Shown piece after piece: positions 47,584 to 55,380 of a stretch of 64,000 bases of DNA; position 1 is the stretch's first letter; each line of letters starts with the position of its first letter. The notes below the pieces were generated by a model, which had not been told where the DNA came from, did not search any database, and saw only the letters and a program-made list of their open reading frames with translations. The position numbers and the translations under genes are program-made. The stretch is from a virus. The stretch covers positions 1 through 64,000 of IMG/VR virus record IMGVR_UViG_3300025093_000013; one strand, written 5' to 3'.

Positions 47584-48351
47584 ATGTACGATAGGATCCT
47601 AGAACTAATAGCTGAGAGTAGTGCTAAGAGGAGGGCTGAGACTAGGGCTGCACTTGGTAGACAAGCTGGGACGCAGACAGCTAATCCTAGTAGAGCGTCT
47701 GCTCTTGGAGCTTTAAACAAGCAGGCTGCTAAGAAAGCCAAGGGTCAAACATCAGTTATGGATCGTCGTAGGCAAGCTATGGATCGTCGTATCTCAGCCA
47801 AGGCCCAACCTAAGCAAGCAACATCACCTGAGACCATAAAGTCTTCTGTAAAAAGGCCAAAGCCAACAAAGGGTCCAGCTAAAACTTCTAAAACTGCTTT
47901 GTCAAAGGCTGCTAAAAAGGCGATTAAGGCTAAGGGTAAGGAAGCTACTGTACAACGAGGAGTAACCTTTAATGTTCTTAAACAGTCTCGTACTAAACAA
48001 GATGCGAGGAAGGCTGAACTACAAAAGAGATTCTCTCAAGAAAAAGAGACAGGTTCTACAACAAGAACATCCTCATCAAAACAGGATCAGAAATACAAAG
48101 AAAGACCTAGCCAAAAATTCTACGATAGGCTTGGTAAAGTTATCCCTGGAGTCGCCAAGTTAAGCGCGGCTATTAAAGGGGAGAGGGAGCGTAGACTAAA
48201 GAAGGGAAGAGAAGGCAAGGATCCTAGAACGGCTTATGAGCGCGGTCTTGCTGGTAGAGGAGAAACCGTTGTGGGTAGAACCTCGCGTGCTCTTAGAGCT
48301 TTAAGAAACCCTGAGAAGGCGTTAGAGAGACCTTCGGGTAGTGTGTATTGA
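47584..48351 (+). CDS. Large Lys/Arg/Ala-rich protein
   Basis: 255 residues, about a quarter basic (AKKAIKAKGKEATV, RERRLKKGREGK). MYDRILELIAES start. Repetitive, low-complexity centre, like histone-type or DNA-condensing virion proteins. No enzyme motif. Precedes the terminase/portal region. Confidence 0.6.
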   Translation: MYDRILELIAESSAKRRAETRAALGRQAGTQTANPSRASALGALNKQAAKKAKGQTSVMDRRRQAMDRRISAKAQPKQATSPETIKSSVKRPKPTKGPAKTSKTALSKAAKKAIKAKGKEATVQRGVTFNVLKQSRTKQDARKAELQKRFSQEKETGSTTRTSSSKQDQKYKERPSQKFYDRLGKVIPGVAKLSAAIKGERERRLKKGREGKDPRTAYERGLAGRGETVVGRTSRALRALRNPEKALERPSGSVY

Positions 48352-48485
48352 AGTATAGAAACAAAGACTCTAACTATTGGCGTAAGGCAGCCTTAGAGAA
48401 GGTTAGAGTTTACTGGGAGAACTTGAAGCAGAGTAAGAAGAAGGCTACCACTTTGCCAAGGGGCAAGAAGCGCCCGAGATCTTAG
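48348..48485 (+). CDS. 45-residue basic protein
   Basis: From TTG 48348 (TTGA overlap). YRNKDSNYWRKAALEKVRVYW, then KQSKKKATTLPRGKKRPRS. Converges with and overlaps the minus gene at 48445 by 41 bases. Confidence 0.45.
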   Translation: MKYRNKDSNYWRKAALEKVRVYWENLKQSKKKATTLPRGKKRPRS

Positions 48486-48840
48486 TCTTGGTTTTCATGA
48501 AGCATCCGCATAGGTTGCATTGCTTCTCATTTAAAAGTTCGGGGCAAGCCTTACAAATAGCGAACCTTGCTTCTGCTGTTTGTTCTTCTTCTAGCTTGAA
48601 GCCATTCCTAGCCCATGCCCACATAGTTCCGAAGAACATGTTAAGCTTTTGAGTAAAGGTAGTGCCAGTATCAGATGCATTCAAGAAGACTGCAAACACA
48701 GACCAGAACTGGTCGCTTTTCTTTCTGAGCTTGTACTTTAAAGTTGATTGCTCAAGGGCAATGTACTTATCTTTCATTGCCTGATATTTGTTCTGCCAAT
48801 GACCAATCTTGTTTTTTAGGTCGTTTAGATCCTCACTCAT
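48445..48840 (-). CDS. Protein with C-terminal cysteine motif
   Basis: 131 residues. N-terminal coiled-coil (HWQNKYQAMKDKYIALEQ), then FAICKACPEL...CNLCGCF...ASCPLAKW, a metal-binding end resembling the small CP-x-x-KW cysteine domains of phages. Starts 13 bases from a divergent gene. Confidence 0.7.
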   Translation of the reverse strand: MSEDLNDLKNKIGHWQNKYQAMKDKYIALEQSTLKYKLRKKSDQFWSVFAVFLNASDTGTTFTQKLNMFFGTMWAWARNGFKLEEEQTAEARFAICKACPELLNEKQCNLCGCFMKTKTKISGASCPLAKW

Positions 48841-48853
48841 GATATATAATTAT
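48841..48853 (+). promoter_or_regulatory. 13-base divergent promoter-like spacer
   Basis: GATATATAATTAT separates two opposed ATG codons. TATAAT on + (48845-48850) and on - (48854-48849) overlap. Confidence 0.45.
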
Positions 48854-48991
48854 ATGAAGAAGTTAGACGAGGTTTTCAAGACTCGAATGCAGAAGGCTGC
48901 ATTCAATGCTTACAGGGGTCTTAGAAAAAAGAATCCTATTGCCAAGCGCACAATGAGCAAGCTGAATCAACCTACGAAAATTGGTAGCTGA
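48854..48991 (+). CDS. 45-residue basic protein
   Basis: KKLDEVFKTRMQKAAFNAYRG, then LRKKNPIAKRTMSKLN. Probably a virion-type or DNA-binding peptide. 3' end overlaps the minus-strand glycosyltransferase gene by 25 bases. Confidence 0.5.
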   Translation: MKKLDEVFKTRMQKAAFNAYRGLRKKNPIAKRTMSKLNQPTKIGS

Positions 48992-49650
48992 TTTCTTTCT
49001 ATAAAAGCTTCTCTGTTCTTGTGCCAACTATCCCTGCCTACAAGCTCGCCGTGTGAGTTATGTAGAATGGAAATAGGTACGACTTTGTTTTTGAGTTTCT
49101 TCTTGTGTGCAGACACTGTATAGTGTATGTCATAGAAGTCCCAATCACCTTCAAAGTATTCAGGCTTCTCTAAGCCTACTTCTCGAAGGACTCTACCGCT
49201 TGCTGCAAGAAAGAGGCCATCCATGCATACTACTTGGTCTGGCTTTCCATAGTAGGTCGAATCTGCTGTGAGTATATCATCACCATGGAATACATGACCT
49301 CTATGCCTTCCTTGCTGCCATAGTTCGTGATTCCACCACACTGCATCTCTTGAGAGTGCTGTGGTTCCTGCGACTCCAACAAAGCCTGTCTCTACTTGCA
49401 GACAAGTTTGAACTATAATATTTTTGAAAACTTCTGGGTCTGTGAGTATCTCTATATCGTCATGACATAAGATAACAATATCATTGTCCTGGATATCAAA
49501 TTTTTTAAACGCATTTGAATAACCGCTGAAGATAGACTTCTGACCCACTAAGAACTTAGTGCTGATACCAGCCCTAGATAAGTAAGAAGATAATTTTTTT
49601 GTGGTATTACTAAAGTTCTTACTGCGTGTACAAATAAAAGCGTAAATCAT
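48967..49650 (-). CDS. GT-A glycosyltransferase-like protein
   Basis: 227 residues. N-terminal strand YAFICTRSKNFSNT, DDIEI (ILCHDDIEIL, metal/nucleotide-sugar Asp pair near 68) and FEGDWDFYDIHYT near 165-185. Isolated from the sugar operon. Its ATG (49650-49648) overlaps the ATG of the terminase gene on the other strand. Confidence 0.7.
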   Translation of the reverse strand: MIYAFICTRSKNFSNTTKKLSSYLSRAGISTKFLVGQKSIFSGYSNAFKKFDIQDNDIVILCHDDIEILTDPEVFKNIIVQTCLQVETGFVGVAGTTALSRDAVWWNHELWQQGRHRGHVFHGDDILTADSTYYGKPDQVVCMDGLFLAASGRVLREVGLEKPEYFEGDWDFYDIHYTVSAHKKKLKNKVVPISILHNSHGELVGRDSWHKNREAFIERNQLPIFVG

Positions 49651-51199
49651 GAGACTACAAACAAAAGAAGATTACAAGAAAGAGTATGCTAAATGCAAAG
49701 AGGACCCTGTATACTTTATAAGTAATTATATCAAGGTGGTCCACCCAGTTCGAGGACTAGTTCCATTTAATTTGTATCCCTTCCAGAAAACCATCATCCA
49801 CGCGATAGAAGGAAACAGGTTCAACATACTTAGGAAGTTTAGACAGGCTGGTTGTACAACGATTGCTGCTGCTTACTCCTTATGGCTTTGTTGCTTCAAG
49901 TCTCACCAGACCATTGTTATCTTGTCTGTAGGTGACACGGAATCTACTGAAGTTCTGGACCGTATCAAAATTATGTATGACGAACTCCCAGGGTGGATCA
50001 AGCCTAAGTCTACAACAATCAACGCACACAACCTTAAGCTAGAGAACAACTCTCATATCAAGTCTCGTCCATCAGGTAAGCAATCAGGTCGTGGTCTTTC
50101 TGGTTCACTACTTATTATTGATGAGGCTGCCTTCATTGAACACATTGATACAATTTGGGCTGCTGTTTATCCCATTATTTCTACTGGAGGTCGTGCTTTC
50201 GTCCTGTCTACTGTTAATGGTATTGGTAACTGGTATTACGACACTTGGACAAGGGCTGTCGAGGGCGCTAATGCATTTAACCCAATTCAGATAGGATGGC
50301 AGGACCACCCCGAGTACGCGCGTGTAGAGGGCTTTGAGTGGCTCTACAAGGAGATGGAGGAGAGAGACCCTCCTGCCATTATCGAAGAGTGGGAGCCCAC
50401 TACAAGGGCTAACATCAGCCATAAGAAGTGGCTACAAGAATACGAGTGTGAGTTCCTTGGAACTGGTGATACATTTATCGAAGGTCAGATACTGCAAGCA
50501 CTGACGGAGAATGTGAATGATAACTTCTATCGTAAGTACAATAACCGAATGTATGTGTGGAAAGATCCAGACCCTAACTCGACATATTTCATGGCGGTCG
50601 ATGTTGCATTGGGCAGGGGTCGTGATTATTCTGCTTTTCAAATTATTGATCTTTATTCAGGTGAGCAAGTGGCTGAGTTCTACTCAAACACCACCCCTAT
50701 AAATGAGTTTGCCAAGATATGTTTCGATGAGGGCAACTATTATAATTTATGTCCCGTTCTGGTAGAGCGTAATACGATCGGTAACAACTTACTAGACTAT
50801 CTCTTCGACCAGTTGGAGTACGAGAATGTCTGGTTTGACGAAAAACGAAACATGGGACTCCAAATAACAGCCAAGAACAGAGATACGATCCTGGTGGAAA
50901 TGGAAGAAGCTATTCGCATGAGTGAAGTTAAAATTAACTCCAAGAGAACCGTCCTAGAGCTTAATACCTTCATTATCAGCGATAATGGCAAGGTCAAGGC
51001 AGATACTGGACAAAATGATGATCTTGTTATGAGTTTAGCACTATCTATATACGGAGGCCGAAGATACCGAGAGGACAACCCTGAGATCATTAAATTTAAT
51101 CCTTCCAAAGAGAAGAGACCTCCAATGCCATTAAAATCTCAGAAGATCATGACCTCTAGAGGTAGCATAGAAGAAGACATAACATGGGTAATCAAATAA
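49649..51199 (+). CDS. 17: Terminase large subunit (gp17-like)
   Basis: 516 residues. ATPase with a deviant Walker A, KFRQAGCTT near 61-71 (no Lys in the usual GKT position; a Lys begins the motif), Walker B SLLIIDEAAF near 155, and coupling motif STVNG near 187. RNase H-type nuclease: FMAVDVALGRGRDYSAFQ near 315, VERN near 372, and DDLVMSLAL near 455. Packages DNA through the portal. Confidence 0.93.
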   Translation: MRLQTKEDYKKEYAKCKEDPVYFISNYIKVVHPVRGLVPFNLYPFQKTIIHAIEGNRFNILRKFRQAGCTTIAAAYSLWLCCFKSHQTIVILSVGDTESTEVLDRIKIMYDELPGWIKPKSTTINAHNLKLENNSHIKSRPSGKQSGRGLSGSLLIIDEAAFIEHIDTIWAAVYPIISTGGRAFVLSTVNGIGNWYYDTWTRAVEGANAFNPIQIGWQDHPEYARVEGFEWLYKEMEERDPPAIIEEWEPTTRANISHKKWLQEYECEFLGTGDTFIEGQILQALTENVNDNFYRKYNNRMYVWKDPDPNSTYFMAVDVALGRGRDYSAFQIIDLYSGEQVAEFYSNTTPINEFAKICFDEGNYYNLCPVLVERNTIGNNLLDYLFDQLEYENVWFDEKRNMGLQITAKNRDTILVEMEEAIRMSEVKINSKRTVLELNTFIISDNGKVKADTGQNDDLVMSLALSIYGGRRYREDNPEIIKFNPSKEKRPPMPLKSQKIMTSRGSIEEDITWVIK

Positions 51200-52947
51200 A
51201 CGAAAACGCTGGTCCTGGGCTAACAACATGGACACCAGTTGGTGACGGTAGTGTGCAAAGCATGTACACCACTGGTTACATGTCCAAGATCTTTGCAAAG
51301 TTCTTTGCTACTGAGGCGCAGAGAAAGCTTGCCATAGGAGGCGACCCTCGTAACATTGAGGGTGATCTTATTGTAAACCCAAAGGGTCTTGATAATATCC
51401 TTAGCCCTCTTTGGTCCTACACCCGTGGTCTTCCATTCTTACCTGAGTCTGAACTTAACAGGAAGCGTAGATATGACGAATACGAGAAGATGGATGATTA
51501 TCCTGAGATTACCGCTGCTCTTGATATCTATGCTGATGATTCTACTCAGAAAGATCTAAGGAACAAGAGATGGAAAGTAGTATCTGATAGCATCGATGCC
51601 ATCGAAGAGGTTGAGAGACTGTTCGATAGAATCAAGCTAGAGCGTGTATACTACGATATTGTAAGGGGCACTTGCAAGTATGGTGACACTTTCATTGAAA
51701 CTGTAGCTAATGCTAACGATATGACTGCTGGCATCATGAAAGTTAAGGTGCTGAACCCTTACTACATCATGAGAATAGAAGATAAGTTCGGATATCTCAA
51801 GACATTTATTCAAGAAATACCTCATGGCTCACAGGACACAGGAAGTTATGCCCAGAGTAACTCCTCTTACATCGAGCTAGACAAGAATCAGATCGTCCAT
51901 TTCCGTCTGAACACCTCTGATCCCAAATATTACCCTTACGGTAAGTCTATTCTTGCTGGTGCAATCCGTGTTTATCGCTCTCTCAAGCTCATGGAAGACG
52001 CAATGCTTGTCTATCGTCTCTCTAGAGCGCCTGAAAGACGCATTTTCTATGTCGATGTAGGCAACCTACCTGCCTCAAAGGCTGAGGGTTTCCTTGAAAC
52101 CATGAAAACACGCTTCAAGAAGGAGAAGTTCCACAACAATAATAAGGTTGATGGTCGCTTCAACCCTCTTGCAGTCGATGAAGACTTCTTCGTACCCGTC
52201 AGAGGCAACCAAGGAACTAAGATTGACACCTTACCAGGGGCACAAAACCTTGGTGAAGTCGATGATGTCAAGTATTTCCGTGATAAATTGCTTGCAACAC
52301 TTAAGGTTCCCAAGGATTACATCGTTGAGTACGACAAATCACCTGAAAGAAAGGCAAATCTTAGCCAACTTGATGTAAAGTTTGCTCGCGTTATCCAAAG
52401 AGTACAGGATTCCGTGTGTGTTGGCCTTGCTGACATCGCAAAAAGGCACCTAACTATGCTTGACTACCCTGCAAGTGTCGTTAGACGCCTAAAAATCACC
52501 CTTCCTGAGCCTTCTGATGTCTTTATCAAGCGTAAACTAGAGATTGATGAGGCAAAAGCCCGTGTTGTACAGGCTGTAGTCGGTACAGGACTCTTCCCAA
52601 CCAGCCGTATCTACAAAGAATACTATGATATGACTGATACTGAGATTGAAATGGTCAAGAAAGACCTTGAAGACGAGCAACAGAAGCAAAATCAGCAAGA
52701 ACTTGAGCAACAAGCGGGTCAAGCCCAAACTCAAGCGGCTGCTGACATGGCAGTTGCCGATAATCAAGCTCAAAATGACTTAGCAATGCAACAAGCACAG
52801 CAACAAGCGCAACCAGCGCCCCAAAAAGAAGAAATTGACAGCCTGACTCTTCTAAAACGGCAATATTTGATGACTGAGGGCATTGACTCTGCAAAATACC
52901 GTGCAATCGACCGAGTTCTGAAAAATAAAAATAAAATCGACGGCTGA
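51184..52947 (+). CDS. 20: Portal protein (gp20-like)
   Basis: 587 residues. YDEYEKMDDYPEITAALDIYADDS near 98-121 is the typical gp20 start of core; NPYYIMRIEDKFGYLK, PKYYPYGKSILAGA and SRAPERRIFYVDVGNLP follow the family pattern. Gln-rich tail (QQAGQAQTQAAAD). Dodecameric ring for DNA passage. Overlaps the terminase end by 16 bases. Confidence 0.93.
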   Translation: MGNQINENAGPGLTTWTPVGDGSVQSMYTTGYMSKIFAKFFATEAQRKLAIGGDPRNIEGDLIVNPKGLDNILSPLWSYTRGLPFLPESELNRKRRYDEYEKMDDYPEITAALDIYADDSTQKDLRNKRWKVVSDSIDAIEEVERLFDRIKLERVYYDIVRGTCKYGDTFIETVANANDMTAGIMKVKVLNPYYIMRIEDKFGYLKTFIQEIPHGSQDTGSYAQSNSSYIELDKNQIVHFRLNTSDPKYYPYGKSILAGAIRVYRSLKLMEDAMLVYRLSRAPERRIFYVDVGNLPASKAEGFLETMKTRFKKEKFHNNNKVDGRFNPLAVDEDFFVPVRGNQGTKIDTLPGAQNLGEVDDVKYFRDKLLATLKVPKDYIVEYDKSPERKANLSQLDVKFARVIQRVQDSVCVGLADIAKRHLTMLDYPASVVRRLKITLPEPSDVFIKRKLEIDEAKARVVQAVVGTGLFPTSRIYKEYYDMTDTEIEMVKKDLEDEQQKQNQQELEQQAGQAQTQAAADMAVADNQAQNDLAMQQAQQQAQPAPQKEEIDSLTLLKRQYLMTEGIDSAKYRAIDRVLKNKNKIDG

Positions 52948-52996
52948 AAGGCATTAAAAAGCTATATATTTAGTAATCTGCATCTGCACCAATAAA

Positions 52997-54532
52997 ATGG
53001 AAAAAATATTCAACAAGCGAGATAGAAAAATCTCCAATCTTACTCTCATGGCCGATAGTCTCGGCTACGCTCTACGAGAGAATGTTTCTTTATTCTCCGT
53101 AGACGATAACAACGCCACTGCTACATTTATTACAGAGGCTGGGAACATCATCGAAGGTAATTATTACTTTGGTGAGGAAATGGTCCTTGACAATATTCAA
53201 GTTGAGTCAGGGGACATGTTCAAAGAAGAAGAGAAATTTGATTCTTTCACCAGGGATCAAATTTCTTCATTAGTGGAGAACATTTATAACGACGAGCTTG
53301 TTGGTGCTGGTGATATCTTCGATACGCTTATCGAGTCTTGGAACTCTAGAGTAAAGTTCAACAAGACTGTCGAGCGTCTTGAGGAGAAATCACAATCTTT
53401 CAACAACACCTTTAACATCGTTGAGACAAAGGAGTTTGAGAGATTCGTTGAGGTTTCCGAGAACATCTCCAAGTTCCTACAGGAGAACGCAGAAAAGATT
53501 ACAGCTATCCCTGAGATTGTTAACGCAATCCGCCTCTCCAATGTTCTATCCGAGGCTTTCGACATTCCCAGACTTACTCTAGAGCAGCTAGGTGAGCAAG
53601 GTGACTTCAGTGTCAAGCTTGGCGAGAACCGTGACATTTACGAGATGGTATGCAAGCAGGAGCTTGTCAAAAAGGAGATCCTTGAGTCCAAGAAGTCCTT
53701 CGATACCGTGTGGGTAACTGAGCCCTCCATCTCAAACCTTTCTGTCAAGATGTACGAGAGCGACGATGAGATTGAGAAGGCTCTTGTTGAGGCTTTCTCT
53801 AATGTGCCTTACCTTGCACTCATCTCAAAGAAGCAGCTATCAAACACAATCGCAAAGAACCTTAGCACACTTCATGAGCAGGTTGGCTACACAAAGTCTG
53901 ACCTAAAGGAGTATGTTGCCAAGCTCTTTGAGATGAAGAAGCCTCTCAAAGAGCTTGTTTCTAACCTACTTCAAGAGAAGTACGGTGTCAATGTAAACAA
54001 CCTCAAAGAGACTCCTACCTTCAAGACCCTTCTTAACACTCAGGTTCTTATCTTCGAGTCACTTGCAAAAGTAGCTCCAAGAAGCAGTGTTATCAAGGAG
54101 GCTTTCTCTGCCATGGCTGAGATGCTCAAGGGTAAGAACGGTGTTCAAGCCATCGATGTCAACCAGGGCATGAAGTACCTTTTCGAGAACTCAGGCTTTG
54201 CCGAAGTTTACGAGGTGCAACCAATTGTTTCTAACTTCTCTCTCAACGAGTCCGTCACCGAAGACGAAGAAGATCTTGAGATGATTCTTTCTGAGCTAGT
54301 CTCTGAAGAGGACGAGGAGAAGAAGAAAAAGAAGAAAGCTAAGTCTTCCAAGAAGAAAGATGACGAAGACGAAGAAGAGGATGATGAGGACGAGAAGAAG
54401 GAGATGTCTTCTGATGACGCAGCCGAGGCTGTTAGTGAAGAAGAGAACACGATGACAACTCAAGAACTCATGAAGGCTCTTTCTGATATTGAAGACCTAG
54501 TTTCAGGACCACAAGATTTGGAGGATGAGTGA
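52997..54532 (+). CDS. Probable prohead core/scaffold-like protein
   Basis: 511 residues, highly charged and helical; residues about 420-490 alternate Asp/Glu and Lys runs (EEDEEKKKKKKAKSSKKKDD). Just after the portal gene, where T4-like phages carry prohead core proteins. No protease catalytic motif seen. The scaffold role is from context and composition. Confidence 0.5.
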   Translation: MEKIFNKRDRKISNLTLMADSLGYALRENVSLFSVDDNNATATFITEAGNIIEGNYYFGEEMVLDNIQVESGDMFKEEEKFDSFTRDQISSLVENIYNDELVGAGDIFDTLIESWNSRVKFNKTVERLEEKSQSFNNTFNIVETKEFERFVEVSENISKFLQENAEKITAIPEIVNAIRLSNVLSEAFDIPRLTLEQLGEQGDFSVKLGENRDIYEMVCKQELVKKEILESKKSFDTVWVTEPSISNLSVKMYESDDEIEKALVEAFSNVPYLALISKKQLSNTIAKNLSTLHEQVGYTKSDLKEYVAKLFEMKKPLKELVSNLLQEKYGVNVNNLKETPTFKTLLNTQVLIFESLAKVAPRSSVIKEAFSAMAEMLKGKNGVQAIDVNQGMKYLFENSGFAEVYEVQPIVSNFSLNESVTEDEEDLEMILSELVSEEDEEKKKKKKAKSSKKKDDEDEEEDDEDEKKEMSSDDAAEAVSEEENTMTTQELMKALSDIEDLVSGPQDLEDE

Positions 54533-54957
54533 TGCGAGAAGGATTTAGACCATATACAAAACTAATTACACTAAACAGTACAACCAGAACAAGCGTTGCA
54601 TTTAGAGATACAGGAAACAACTCTATCAACTGTAATTACATTAAAGTCGAGCCTGTGAGTGGTACTCCCGATGATGGGCTTTTCTATGTAACTCCTACAG
54701 GCCCTTCAACTGAACTAGGTGCCTCTAACACGCTTGCAGCAACTGCATTGCCTGTAGACGCGACTGCTTCTGGTAACTGTGGTGGTGTAGCCTCTTGCTT
54801 GAATGGAACAGTCGTGCTATCTTTGATTAGCCCAGATTTCTCCAATTCATGTTTCATATCTCAAACAACAACTGACCCTGTAGTATATGGAATTACTTAT
54901 GGAGTTGTTCAGGAATCTAATAACTTAAAAGACTCTAGAGAATATAGGGGCAAATAG
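54532..54957 (+). CDS. Structural protein, unknown
   Basis: 141 residues from ATG 54532 (GAGGA seven bases upstream). Thr/Ser/Gly-rich and beta-type, typical of virion decoration or neck/tail proteins. Stop overlaps the next start. Confidence 0.55.
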   Translation: MREGFRPYTKLITLNSTTRTSVAFRDTGNNSINCNYIKVEPVSGTPDDGLFYVTPTGPSTELGASNTLAATALPVDATASGNCGGVASCLNGTVVLSLISPDFSNSCFISQTTTDPVVYGITYGVVQESNNLKDSREYRGK

Positions 54958-55367
54958 TGTTTAAGTCCTTTTCAACTCTAAAGACTGTTCTTGATGACGC
55001 TGATGTTTCAGCCAGGGCAAGAAGAGTATTTAGAGATGCTCAGATCGTTTTCTCTGACTCTACAGGCCCTGTGATAGCAGTTTTTGGTATTGGTGATTTA
55101 AAGGGTCGTAAAGGAAACGATTACAAGGCTGCTTTTTTCAGAATTAGTTCTACTAGGATAGCTCTTAGAATATTTAATTCTAGTGGCACGGGCATTGAAA
55201 CCCATGTTGGAAACTCGACGGGCTCTGGTGATGAAGTAGAACAAATGGTAGCTGCCGCCGCAAATAGCCCTTATGTTAAGATTAGGTTTGTAAAGAATAG
55301 CTCTGAAAGCTTTTCGCCTTCAATTAACTACGCTGATGCAACATCATTCAGAGGTGGCGCAGGTTGA
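54957..55367 (+). CDS. Structural protein, unknown
   Basis: 136 residues from GTG 54957. FKSFSTLKTVLDDADVSARARRV and beta-rich second half (RIALRIFNSSGTGIETHVG). Probably an adapter or fibre-linked protein. Confidence 0.5.
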   Translation: MFKSFSTLKTVLDDADVSARARRVFRDAQIVFSDSTGPVIAVFGIGDLKGRKGNDYKAAFFRISSTRIALRIFNSSGTGIETHVGNSTGSGDEVEQMVAAAANSPYVKIRFVKNSSESFSPSINYADATSFRGGAG

Positions 55368-55380
55368 TATATAATATATC

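Noticed and set aside
54208-54450. Minus-strand serine-rich ORF
   Set aside because: Antisense of the Glu/Lys repeat region of the scaffold-like gene; composition explains it.
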